This document shows, one piece after another, positions 53,253 to 62,082 of a stretch of DNA of 64,000 bases. Location: NCBI RefSeq assembly GCF_012927205.1, contig NZ_JABBGC010000003.1:558001-622000 (forward strand). The letters run 5' to 3'. A program made the translations under genes and the position numbers. The stretch comes from Chitinophaga fulva (lineage in GTDB: Bacteria > Bacteroidota > Bacteroidia > Chitinophagales > Chitinophagaceae). Under the pieces are notes generated by a model, which was not told the DNA's origin, did not search any database, and saw nothing but the letters and a program-made list of their open reading frames with translations. Every line of letters starts with the position of its first letter. The stretch's first letter is position 1.

Positions 53253-55652
53253 CTACCATACATCTGTTTCCGGATTAAATTGCACCACGCCGGTCAACTG
53301 CAACGGCAACGTTTTCCCATTGCGCAACAGGTATACATATCGTTCGTTCTTCCGGCATAACAAGGGGTAAGTCAATACCGCCGTTTCAGCATACGGATTA
53401 ACAGTCGGTGGCAACATCACTTCTCTAAACCGCTCTGATGTAACAGCGTTGCCCGCAGCGTTCAGTATGGTAAAATATGCTTCTTTCTCCGCGAGGAAAC
53501 CAGTATTGTTTTTACCAACGAATATTCTGTCATAAAGAGCAGGGATTATTATCTTCCCATCCCGGCCGGCCATTCCTTTTTGGTAGGCACGGGTGTAATT
53601 ATCCACGGATTTATACAAGGGCAGATAGGTGCTGTCTTCGTAATCATAGATATAGCCGTTCACGTTATAATCGTACTCCAGGGGCACCAGCAGCTTACCC
53701 GTCGTATCTGCATAACCGTATTTCCAGACATTGCCATTTTGCCTTGCCAGTAATATAACACCCTGTGGCAGTATCAGCACACCATCATAGATAACCGGCA
53801 GTACTTCCTGCCCGTTTGCATTGATGACGCCCATTTTGCCATTTTTCGTCACAGGCGCCACGCCAAAACCAAACTCCCCGATGGCAGGTGAGAGCGTAGT
53901 ATCACCATAATACTTTTTCACCAACGGGAAAGGTGCTAATAGTGATTTGCCTTTCACCACATCCCAGAGGTAAGAATTACTGCTATCTGATACAACGAGT
54001 ATATCCGGTATATGAGCGGGGACAACATTTCTATAGGGCAAAACAATGGTTTTACCGGTGGCCATCGAGAAGATGGCTTTCTCTGTCTCTTTCATCAACA
54101 GGTACTGATCTTTGTTCACAGGATAGATGACCTCATATATTGGCGGCACCAGTTCCTGACCGCTTAAACTATAAAGACCGTAGGTAACATCACCGGATTC
54201 ATTTTCTACGGTAACGCTCAACAGCGTACTGTCTGGTGCAATCGGGTTGATGTATTTGAATTTTGCCGGAATGATCTCCTGTTGAGTATTAGCATCAAAA
54301 AGTCCGGTACCGGTGCTGGTCCTGACAGACAACAGGTGGTCTGTCAACAGCTCATAGGCATTATACTTTACCGGCAGCATCAGCGTGCCGTCTGATTTAT
54401 AAAGTCCCGGTTTATTTTGATAAGTGACCTGTATCAATCCCTTGTCTCTGCCGGAAGTGATCATGTCTACCTCGTGAAATGCCGGGGCGATCACCTTTCC
54501 GTTTGCCGGATTAAAAAAACCGTACAGCGCTTTTTGTTTCAGGGCAAAAAGTGGGCTACCACCAGAAGACCTCAACGGCTCGATTTCGTTGTAATCTTCC
54601 GGCAGCAGCGATTTGCCGGTACTATCGAACACATTGTACAAGCCATTTCTTGCCGCGATAATGTAATCATCCGTGCAGGACACTTCTTCATCCAGAATGG
54701 GCGCTATCACAACACGGCCGTCCATATTTACGATACCGGTTTTATCACCTTTTCTTACCGTGAGATAAGGGCCGCTGGCGAAGTCACCATAGGGATCGGC
54801 AATATCATCATATATAAAATCAAGTACCTGTTCCCCATTACGGTTGACCAACCCGAAACGGCCGCCTTTACTGAGTATCAGCATACCATTGCCGATCACC
54901 TTCATCTGGCTGTATAACGGTTCCCCATATACTTTTTTCCGGGGGATGTTAACCACCACGTTTTTACCGTTCTGTTTGAAGCTGCATACCCATTCATCGC
55001 TGCGCATCATGAAGTGGCTATGCTCAAAGGCAAAAGGCACCAGCACTTCATTAGCAGCACTGATGATTCCCCACTTGCCGTTTTTCTTTGCATAGAGATA
55101 ATCACTTTTACGTCCGCAGCCGCCGCAGTAGTCAAATTCGTCATATACCGCCGGGATGACCAGCTGCTGCCGGCGTACATCGTAAATGCCCCATTTCCCC
55201 TGCTGCTTTACATCATATCGATCATCGTCCAGTATGCCCACCTTTTCAAACTGTAGCGGCAACAACAGTTTGCCCCACGTATCCGCATAGGTCATCTTCC
55301 CCTGTTTGTATACGGCGAGGTAAACATTGAACTCCACTTCCAGCTTATCATATTCGGGTTTCAACACCCACTGCCCCTTTTCGTTGATCAGCCCTTTCCT
55401 GCCGTTGCTGCTCACAATCGCCATGCTGTGGTCTGTATTGGAAAAGATACTTTGTTCGGAAACACTGTCTACCGGATGATAAACCGCTTCTATCTTATCA
55501 AAAGCCTTTTGACCAGCCGTATCAATATACCAGCTCTTTTCCTTAGTGACAATACGGGCATATCCATTCATGAAGACGGAGCCTTGTTGGGCCAGCAGCA
55601 CATGTCCTGCCAGCATCAGGCCAACGAAACCCGTCCATACTTTTTTATTCAT
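53253..55652 (-). CDS. WG-repeat protein, third of three tandem genes
   Basis: 799 residues from the ATG at 55652 (M24 at 55655 is an alternative). A signal peptide (VWTGFVGLMLAGHVLLA) is followed by many WG-type beta-hairpin repeats such as GKWGIYDVRRQQLVIPAVYDE, here abbreviated, and GKMGVINANGQEVLPVIYDG. WG repeats form propeller-like or extended surfaces of unknown function. The start overlaps the previous gene by about eight bases, so translation is coupled. Confidence 0.85.
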   Translation of the reverse strand: MNKKVWTGFVGLMLAGHVLLAQQGSVFMNGYARIVTKEKSWYIDTAGQKAFDKIEAVYHPVDSVSEQSIFSNTDHSMAIVSSNGRKGLINEKGQWVLKPEYDKLEVEFNVYLAVYKQGKMTYADTWGKLLLPLQFEKVGILDDDRYDVKQQGKWGIYDVRRQQLVIPAVYDEFDYCGGCGRKSDYLYAKKNGKWGIISAANEVLVPFAFEHSHFMMRSDEWVCSFKQNGKNVVVNIPRKKVYGEPLYSQMKVIGNGMLILSKGGRFGLVNRNGEQVLDFIYDDIADPYGDFASGPYLTVRKGDKTGIVNMDGRVVIAPILDEEVSCTDDYIIAARNGLYNVFDSTGKSLLPEDYNEIEPLRSSGGSPLFALKQKALYGFFNPANGKVIAPAFHEVDMITSGRDKGLIQVTYQNKPGLYKSDGTLMLPVKYNAYELLTDHLLSVRTSTGTGLFDANTQQEIIPAKFKYINPIAPDSTLLSVTVENESGDVTYGLYSLSGQELVPPIYEVIYPVNKDQYLLMKETEKAIFSMATGKTIVLPYRNVVPAHIPDILVVSDSSNSYLWDVVKGKSLLAPFPLVKKYYGDTTLSPAIGEFGFGVAPVTKNGKMGVINANGQEVLPVIYDGVLILPQGVILLARQNGNVWKYGYADTTGKLLVPLEYDYNVNGYIYDYEDSTYLPLYKSVDNYTRAYQKGMAGRDGKIIIPALYDRIFVGKNNTGFLAEKEAYFTILNAAGNAVTSERFREVMLPPTVNPYAETAVLTYPLLCRKNERYVYLLRNGKTLPLQLTGVVQFNPETDVW

Positions 55653-57960
55653 CATAACCTTTCTTCTTTTTAGAACGCCAGGGCAAAGGTTTACCCTGTT
55701 CATCCAGATACAAATACCATTCACCTTGTTTTACCAGCACCGGGAAGCGGGAATTCGTTCCCCAGTGCTGGTTTTGTTCCAGGTAATCATAAACAGGCGG
55801 TACGATGGCGGTGCCGTCTATCGCCACCATGCCTTCTTTACCGTCCTTCGTAACATCAAAAAACTGTGTGTCTTTGTTATAGCGGATTTCATCGTAGGCC
55901 GCAGGCAGCAGCACTTTCCCTTCCGCATTCAACACACCTTTTTTCCCGTTGCGGGTTACGATGTACAACGTAGTATCATAAATTCGGTCGATATCTTCAT
56001 ACTCCAACCGCAGGAACACGGTACCGTCTTTGCGCAGCAGTCCCACTTTGCCGCCTTGTTTCATTTGTATCAGCTCATTATCTGCGCCAGCCATGTCATC
56101 TAACACCAACGGATATACTTCTTTTTTGTTGATGTTGATGATCCCCACACGTTTCTCCTGGTTGATGGCCACGGCCAAACCATTGCTGAAATCGCCTACA
56201 TATTCGTACTGATCAAAGGCCACCAGTTTACCCGTGCTGTCCACAAACTGGTTTTCGTGAGAATAGCCTCGTACCTTCAACAGGCCGCTGTTGAACTGTA
56301 ACGGCCTTGTTTTGTTGGCATCCGGCGCCAGCAGGCGGTTGTAGGTAGAAGCAGAAAATTCCCATGATTTATTTTGATATAATATCTGTCCTTGTTTATT
56401 GGTGAGCAGCGTAGTGCCGGCATCATCGGTATAACGTCTTTCCACGATGAGACTTGGGCTTACGGCATCGAAAGCACCGTATTTCGTCAGCGGACGAAGT
56501 ATTTTACCGGTTTTGTCAGCGAGGCCTGAGCTATCGCCCTGCTCCAGCCGGATGATGTCAGCATTCTGCCAGCGGAGGCTGGAATATATTGCGGGGATCA
56601 CCAATTGACCGGTAACGATATTGAACAGCCCCGTGCCAAATACCTCGGGTTTTTCTTCCTTCACCACGCTGATGAAATTGTTTTTCTCCGCGCCGGCCGC
56701 ATCATCGTCGTAGTTGCTGCTTACAACATTATTGGTTGCCAGTCCCTCGAACTGTACCGGCATCAGGAGTTTACCGGAGAAGTCTGCCAGGCCGCATTGC
56801 TTGCCTTTTACCGGCACTACATATACTTTATCATTGATAGATAGCACGCTGATATCACTGTATTCAAAAGGCATCAGTTGTTTGCCGGTCACATCATAAA
56901 AAGCAGCAGCATCGCCTTTTTTGGCCACCACATAATAAGGTGGTGCATAAGTCAACGGCAAAGGCAATGCACCATAAATGCCGCTGCCTTTACTGTCATA
57001 CACGCGGATTTCTGTATTGGCAACAGGAATCACTTCTTTGCCAGTCGTATCTGTCAGGCCGCAAAGTTTCCCTTTCCATACCAGGAAGAGAGGCCCCATG
57101 CGGGACGTTTTCGTATACTGCATGGGCACTTTCAGCTTACCGGTAGCCACTTCCAGCAGGCCAACCCTGCCCTGCTGCGTTACCGCCACGAGATTATCTG
57201 AAGGGCCTTCCGCGATATCGTCATAAACAGCAGGTGTCAGCACCTTCCCCTGACGGTCCATCAAGCCGCATTTCCCACCGGGAACGTAATAACTGAACAG
57301 TTGTCCGCTATTGTTCCAGCCCATAAAACGTTCGTACTTCGGCGGTACCAGCACGCTACCATCTTCCAGCGCCAGCCCGGTTTTGCCCTGCAGCCTGATC
57401 TGAATAACACGGTCCAGCACATACGCCGGAGATACTTCTTCATACTTTGGCTCCTGCAACACTTTGCCGGTTTTCATATCACACCAGCCATACAAACCGT
57501 TTTTCTTTACACTGAAAGTCCTGGGTGTAAGCGCTGCGATCTCGTTGTATACCGGCTGGCACAATACGTTGCCCATACTGTCCACCGCTCCCATCTTACC
57601 TTGTTGCTTGATGGTGATCAGGCAATAATTTTCTTCAGGGTTATCTTTTTCGTCTTCATCCAAAACGCGCACGGCATCATAACGGAACGGGGCAATGATA
57701 TCCCCTTTCCGGTTAACGGCGCCATAGGCGCCATGCTTCACCGCCGATACAATCCGGAAGTAGCTGATCTCCTGTATCTTATCCACGACCACTTTACCGC
57801 TGCGGTGCAGCAGCTGCTCGTGTCCGTTGACCTGTATTTTAGCAAATTCCCCTTCGAAGCGGTCGAGGTAGCCGACTGTCTCCGGCGTTTGGGCAAAAGT
57901 AGTGGCAGTCAGCAGGAGCAAGCTCCCCGTGAGCCGGGTCACAAATGTTTTATGTATCAT
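55645..57960 (-). CDS. WG-repeat protein, second of three tandem genes
   Basis: 771 residues with a signal peptide (LTGSLLLLTATTFA) and WG repeats throughout (GKMGAVDSMGNVLCQPVYNE, GKCGLMDRQGKVLTPAVYDD, KKGVLNAEGKVLLPAAYDE). It ends in a lysine-rich tail (SKKKKGYDE). It is similar in length and layout to the downstream gene and probably arose by duplication. It begins 20 bases after the first gene of the set. Confidence 0.87.
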   Translation of the reverse strand: MIHKTFVTRLTGSLLLLTATTFAQTPETVGYLDRFEGEFAKIQVNGHEQLLHRSGKVVVDKIQEISYFRIVSAVKHGAYGAVNRKGDIIAPFRYDAVRVLDEDEKDNPEENYCLITIKQQGKMGAVDSMGNVLCQPVYNEIAALTPRTFSVKKNGLYGWCDMKTGKVLQEPKYEEVSPAYVLDRVIQIRLQGKTGLALEDGSVLVPPKYERFMGWNNSGQLFSYYVPGGKCGLMDRQGKVLTPAVYDDIAEGPSDNLVAVTQQGRVGLLEVATGKLKVPMQYTKTSRMGPLFLVWKGKLCGLTDTTGKEVIPVANTEIRVYDSKGSGIYGALPLPLTYAPPYYVVAKKGDAAAFYDVTGKQLMPFEYSDISVLSINDKVYVVPVKGKQCGLADFSGKLLMPVQFEGLATNNVVSSNYDDDAAGAEKNNFISVVKEEKPEVFGTGLFNIVTGQLVIPAIYSSLRWQNADIIRLEQGDSSGLADKTGKILRPLTKYGAFDAVSPSLIVERRYTDDAGTTLLTNKQGQILYQNKSWEFSASTYNRLLAPDANKTRPLQFNSGLLKVRGYSHENQFVDSTGKLVAFDQYEYVGDFSNGLAVAINQEKRVGIININKKEVYPLVLDDMAGADNELIQMKQGGKVGLLRKDGTVFLRLEYEDIDRIYDTTLYIVTRNGKKGVLNAEGKVLLPAAYDEIRYNKDTQFFDVTKDGKEGMVAIDGTAIVPPVYDYLEQNQHWGTNSRFPVLVKQGEWYLYLDEQGKPLPWRSKKKKGYDE

Positions 57961-57980
57961 ATCAACGATGGGTTCTGATC

Positions 57981-59183
57981 TTATTTAATGGGATTACGCA
58001 GTACCTGGAGGATTCCTTCGGCCGTCTTCACCGCCGCATGGCTTTCCGCAAAATCTGATATTACATTGTAAACAGGTGCTATCACCATTTTTCCGGTGGT
58101 GTCCACAAAGCCCCATTTGTTTTCAACCTGTACCGCCATCAGGTTTCCGAAGAAAGCGCGATGGGAATCATATATACAGTGGCCTTCGGTATCGCAGAGC
58201 AGGGCTTTGCCGGCGGGCTGTCCGGCAGTATTGTAAATCTGCAGATAGCCGTCACGGTTACCTTCCGCTTTGCCATTCACCTGCGTAAAAAACACACCGC
58301 AGGAGATAGGGTAAGGCTGGTCAGCAAATGTCGGCGCTATCAGAACATTTCCTTTTTTATCCATCAGCCCCCATTTATCGTCCTGGTAGAAGAGTGCCGC
58401 CCCGTCAACAAATTCGTCCAGTCCCTTTGCTGCCGTGGTGAAGAGCAGTTTACCGGTACTGTCGATGACCTGGGTAGTATATTCCGGTTCCCCGGCAGGT
58501 AATTTATTGTATAACTGTGCCAGCTCGCCATTGCCGGGCATACTGTCCCGTGGTATTTCTTTTCCGGCCACAACGGCCACGCCATCAGAGAATTCGCGGG
58601 CCCATGCATAGGCAGGCGGGACCACCCAATGGCCGGCAGTATCAACAAAGCCATACAGTTTCCCCTTGCGTACCAGCAGGCGGCCATTACGAAATGAAAG
58701 CGGGTGGGGTTTTATTTCATTGTACGCACCACCGTAGGTTTTATCGATGATGGTGTCTATGCGGACAAAAGCAGGTCCAAGGGCTGTTTTTCCCTGGCGG
58801 TCGATATACTCCCAGACACCTTTTTTGTTGACAGCCGCCCGTCCGTAAGAGAAATCGTGGGCATCTTCATACTGGCAGGGGATGACCAGACTGCCTTGCC
58901 GATTGATGTACCCATAATGGATATGGCCACCAAATGACTGGCCTATGATAGCCAATCCTTCGCGGAAGATACCGGCTTCCCGGAACTGCGGCTTGATGAC
59001 CATGTTGCCAGTGGTATCGATATAACCGTAGTTTCCACCGGGTACCAGGGCCCAGGCGAGACCTTCTGTAAACAAGCCGATAGCACGGATATCTTTATTG
59101 GGAACAAAAGCAACAACAGGTTGTTGGGCAACAACAGCATTGACAAACAGACAACATGCAATTAACAAAATGACGTTTTTCAT
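57981..59183 (-). CDS. WG-repeat protein, first of three tandem genes
   Basis: 400 residues with a signal peptide (NVILLIACCLFVNAVVA) and about eight WG repeats (GNYGYIDTTGNMVIKPQFRE, GLMDKKGNVLIAPTFAD, KWGFVDTTGKMVIAPVYN). It opens the three-gene unit and is about half the size of the other two. A promoter-like element is upstream at 59210-59241. Confidence 0.88.
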   Translation of the reverse strand: MKNVILLIACCLFVNAVVAQQPVVAFVPNKDIRAIGLFTEGLAWALVPGGNYGYIDTTGNMVIKPQFREAGIFREGLAIIGQSFGGHIHYGYINRQGSLVIPCQYEDAHDFSYGRAAVNKKGVWEYIDRQGKTALGPAFVRIDTIIDKTYGGAYNEIKPHPLSFRNGRLLVRKGKLYGFVDTAGHWVVPPAYAWAREFSDGVAVVAGKEIPRDSMPGNGELAQLYNKLPAGEPEYTTQVIDSTGKLLFTTAAKGLDEFVDGAALFYQDDKWGLMDKKGNVLIAPTFADQPYPISCGVFFTQVNGKAEGNRDGYLQIYNTAGQPAGKALLCDTEGHCIYDSHRAFFGNLMAVQVENKWGFVDTTGKMVIAPVYNVISDFAESHAAVKTAEGILQVLRNPIK

Positions 59184-59209
59184 CCTATCAGGGTGTGGTT
59201 AAACAGCCA

Positions 59210-59241
59210 CAAAGATGACAAACTTTGGGGATTTCCTGCAA
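59210..59241 (-). promoter_or_regulatory. Promoter of the WG-repeat operon
   Basis: The minus strand has CATCTTTG (59210-59217) as a -7 box and TTG ending at 59239-59241 as a -33 box about 20 bases away, a good Bacteroidota fit. The leader to the ATG at 59183 is about 25 bases. Confidence 0.4.
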
Positions 59242-59317
59242 TTCTCAGGGGCTACATGACATCTACAAAGGGTTAAAAAATCTATCTACAAAAGATATAC
59301 AACAACGACCAAACACT

Positions 59318-59347
59318 CCCTGATGGCGGATTAATCCGTCATCAGGG
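59318..59347. terminator. 30-base palindrome over the stop codon of the RiPP operon
   Basis: Two 15-base arms (CCCTGATGGCGGATT and AATCCGTCATCAGGG) pair except for one mismatch. The HlyD-like stop codon sits at the centre. It may end or stabilise the RiPP transcript; no long T tract follows. Confidence 0.5.
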
Positions 59348-59879
59348 GCGCCAGGGCTTTTCCTAATATTCTTTGTAAGAGGCTTTTGTCGTCTGTCATA
59401 ATTTCAGCTATTCCTGTAAGTACCGGTTGCCGGGGGATCTGTTTACCGGAGGTAGACAACATGCCCTGTGTAAGCTTCACTTCCACCAGGAAGCTGCTGT
59501 CTGTTTCCGCTACAGCATCGGCAGTGACGGTACCGGGGATCAGGCCATAAGTATCTGACGGGTAGGCCGTGAGGCGCAACATTACCTGTTGACCGGCTTT
59601 TACCCGCCATGCATCAGCAGCGGGGATATATCCCTGTACTATAAAGGACTGTTCCTGCGGTGTTACCCTGACCGGCATCGGCAGCACGTCCGGGTAACGG
59701 AAGAACCAGGCCCCGGTGAGGGCCAGCACCACCGCTACGGCAATCAGCGTGATACCGCTGCGGACCATCCACGGAGGCATCTTCCCCATAATTTCCTGCA
59801 CCTCTTCGCTCCTCACCTCGGTGAGGGAGGAATGCAGTGCATGGCCGTTCATACGTTTTATCGGTTTGTTTTCCGGCAT
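59331..59879 (-). CDS. Hairpin-less HlyD-like membrane fusion protein
   Basis: 182 residues. A cytosolic N-terminus with RSEEVQEIMGKMPPW and one membrane helix near 41-62 look like Bacteroidota HlyD adaptors. The residues right after RYPDVLPMPVRVT jump to the C-terminal beta-barrel (GYIPAADAWRVKAGQQVMLRL, PGTVTADAVAETDSSFLVEV) and the family end TGIAEIMTDDKSLLQRI. The lipoyl and coiled-coil hairpin parts, normally more than 200 residues, are missing without any frameshift. It lies four bases after the C39 exporter gene, so it should be that exporter's adaptor. It may need an outer-membrane partner that does not dock through a hairpin. Confidence 0.72.
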   Translation of the reverse strand: MPENKPIKRMNGHALHSSLTEVRSEEVQEIMGKMPPWMVRSGITLIAVAVVLALTGAWFFRYPDVLPMPVRVTPQEQSFIVQGYIPAADAWRVKAGQQVMLRLTAYPSDTYGLIPGTVTADAVAETDSSFLVEVKLTQGMLSTSGKQIPRQPVLTGIAEIMTDDKSLLQRILGKALAPLMTD

Positions 59880-59883
59880 AACA

Positions 59884-62082
59884 TTATCCTCCCAGTTCCA
59901 GTTGATTTTTTACCAGTTCAAAATAATTACCCTTCCGTGCGGTCAGTGTAGCATGGTTACCGGTTTCCACGATGCGGCCCCGGTCCAGCACAATGATCTG
60001 GTCTGCATGCTTTACGGTACTGAGGCGGTGGGCGATCACCACCACCGTTTTGCCACGGAAGAACTGTTCCAGGTTGTCCATGATCACGCGTTCGTTGTTG
60101 GCGTCCAGCGCACTGGTAGCCTCATCGAAGAAAAGGTAATGCGGATTTTTGTAGATAGCGCGCGCAATCTGTATCCGTTGTTTCTGGCCGGCGCTGATAC
60201 CGCTGCCGGCGTTACCGATCTTGGTCTGATAGCCGAGCGGCAGGTCTTCGATAAAATGGCGAATATTCGCCATTTCGGCGGCATGTACCAATTTTTCGTT
60301 GTTGACGGTTTCATCGCTGATAGCGATGTTTTTGGCGATGCTGCCGGAGAAGATAAACCCATCCTGCATTACGTTGCCACACTGACGGCGCCACCACTTT
60401 GGCGACAGGTCCATCAGATCGTTCTCTCCTACTTTGATCTGTCCGCCGGTAGGCTCATAAAACTGCAGCAACAGTTTCATGAGCGTCGTTTTACCACTGC
60501 CGCTGGTGCCCACAATGGCAGTCACCTTACCTTCCGGCACAACGATGTTAATATCCTGCAATACAAAAGGCGACCTTGCGCCGCCGTATTGAAAAGATAC
60601 ATTTTCAAGCACGATATCACCTTTGCCATCAGACGACGATGGCGGAGGTATCACCAGATCGCGCTTCTCCTCTTCCGGGCGGTTGTGTATCTCACCCAAT
60701 CTGTCCAGGCTCATTTTGGCGTCCTGCGCGGATTGAATAAACGTCAACAGCTGGTCCAGCGGGCTGTTCATCTGCCCGATGATATAGCTCACTGACAACA
60801 TCATACCGAGGGTGAGATTTCCGTTCATCACCTCACGGGCACTGATAAACGAAATCAGGATGTTTTTCAGCTGATTAAAAAATACGGAACCGATTTGCTG
60901 GTATTGCCCCAGCGCAAGGCTTTTTACGTTGATCTTGTACAGACCCGCCTGCACATGTTCCCATTCCCAGCGCCGGGCTGTTTCACAGTTGTTCAGTTTA
61001 ATTTCCTGCATGCCTGTGATAAGCTCAAAGAGGATGTTCTCGTTGTCGCTCATACGCTGAAAGCGCCGGTAGTCCAGCGCTTTACGGCGGCGCAGGAAAA
61101 AGAATATCCAGGTGATGGCCGCTGCACTGAACAGCACAAACACCAGCAATATCTTCATACTGTACACTGCCAGTACCACGGTAAACACCAGCAGGTTCAC
61201 GAAAGAGAACAAGGTAGATAAGGTGGTACCGGTCAGGAAAGTCTGGATACGGGTATGGTCACCGATGCGCTGGTGGATGTCCCCGATCATCTTACTGTCG
61301 AAAAAGCGGATAGGCAGTTTCATCAGCTTAATGAGGAAATCGGAGATGATATTGATGTTGATACGGCTGTTCATATGCAGCAGTATCCAGCTTCTGATCA
61401 TCTCAATGGCCGTAGAGCCGGCAAAGAGCACCAGTTGGGATACCAGTACCAGGTACACGAAGTGCACATTGTGGCGGTTGATGCCATAGTCCACCAGGCT
61501 CTGAGTCAGGAAAGGCATGATGAGTGACAGGAGGCTGGCCAGTATCAATCCGAGGAACAGCTGCACCACGTACTTTCGGTACGGGCGCAGGTAGCTGAAC
61601 AGAAATCGGAAGCCGGTAGCAGCGCGTTCCGGCGCCTGTTGCCGGTGAAACTGCTCTCCCGGCTCCAGCATCAGTACCACGCCATGGTTTTGTTTGCCCT
61701 GCCAGCAGTGGAGGAATGTATCTTTATCCACCTTGACGAGGCCATGACCCGGATCAGCCACCAGTATTTTGTCTTTGGGGTTATGCCGGTTGTAGTCCTG
61801 CGGAGGCAGCACCACGAAGTGTTGCTGGTTCCAGTGCAGAATACAGGGCAGCTCCACATTTTCGTCCAGTTGTTCAAAGGTGATCTTCACAGCGTTGGTG
61901 CGGAATCCTATTTTCTCTGCGGCTTCACTGATACCGAGGAGGCTTACGCCTTCCCGGGTGATGTTGGCCAGTTCGCGCAGGTAGTCGAGCGGATATTCGC
62001 GGCCGTAGTGTTTGGCCACCATCCGCAGGCAGGTAGGCCCGCAGTCCATCGCGTCCAGTTGTCTATAAGTAGTAAAAGCCAT
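59884..62082 (-). CDS. C39-peptidase ABC exporter for a leader-bearing peptide
   Basis: 732 residues. The N-terminal C39 peptidase has Q8, catalytic C14 (DCGPTC), H88 and D110, all intact, so it should cleave a leader, usually after a double-glycine site. A six-helix ABC membrane domain spans about 165-450. The ATPase has Walker A GTSGSGKTT near 523, signature SAGQKQRIQIARA and Walker B LFFDEATSALD. The gene starts directly after the lanthipeptide dehydratase stop, so the mature product is probably a ribosomal peptide exported with cleavage. Confidence 0.93.
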   Translation of the reverse strand: MAFTTYRQLDAMDCGPTCLRMVAKHYGREYPLDYLRELANITREGVSLLGISEAAEKIGFRTNAVKITFEQLDENVELPCILHWNQQHFVVLPPQDYNRHNPKDKILVADPGHGLVKVDKDTFLHCWQGKQNHGVVLMLEPGEQFHRQQAPERAATGFRFLFSYLRPYRKYVVQLFLGLILASLLSLIMPFLTQSLVDYGINRHNVHFVYLVLVSQLVLFAGSTAIEMIRSWILLHMNSRININIISDFLIKLMKLPIRFFDSKMIGDIHQRIGDHTRIQTFLTGTTLSTLFSFVNLLVFTVVLAVYSMKILLVFVLFSAAAITWIFFFLRRRKALDYRRFQRMSDNENILFELITGMQEIKLNNCETARRWEWEHVQAGLYKINVKSLALGQYQQIGSVFFNQLKNILISFISAREVMNGNLTLGMMLSVSYIIGQMNSPLDQLLTFIQSAQDAKMSLDRLGEIHNRPEEEKRDLVIPPPSSSDGKGDIVLENVSFQYGGARSPFVLQDINIVVPEGKVTAIVGTSGSGKTTLMKLLLQFYEPTGGQIKVGENDLMDLSPKWWRRQCGNVMQDGFIFSGSIAKNIAISDETVNNEKLVHAAEMANIRHFIEDLPLGYQTKIGNAGSGISAGQKQRIQIARAIYKNPHYLFFDEATSALDANNERVIMDNLEQFFRGKTVVVIAHRLSTVKHADQIIVLDRGRIVETGNHATLTARKGNYFELVKNQLELGG

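Noticed and set aside
59184-59330. A RiPP precursor peptide in the gap after the RiPP operon
   Set aside because: No short frame with a start, leader-like segment and Cys/Ser/Thr-rich core is present on either strand.
59716-60795. A 359-residue frame antisense to the C39 exporter and HlyD-like gene
   Set aside because: Both sense genes carry clear motifs; the antisense frame starts inside one and ends inside the other.
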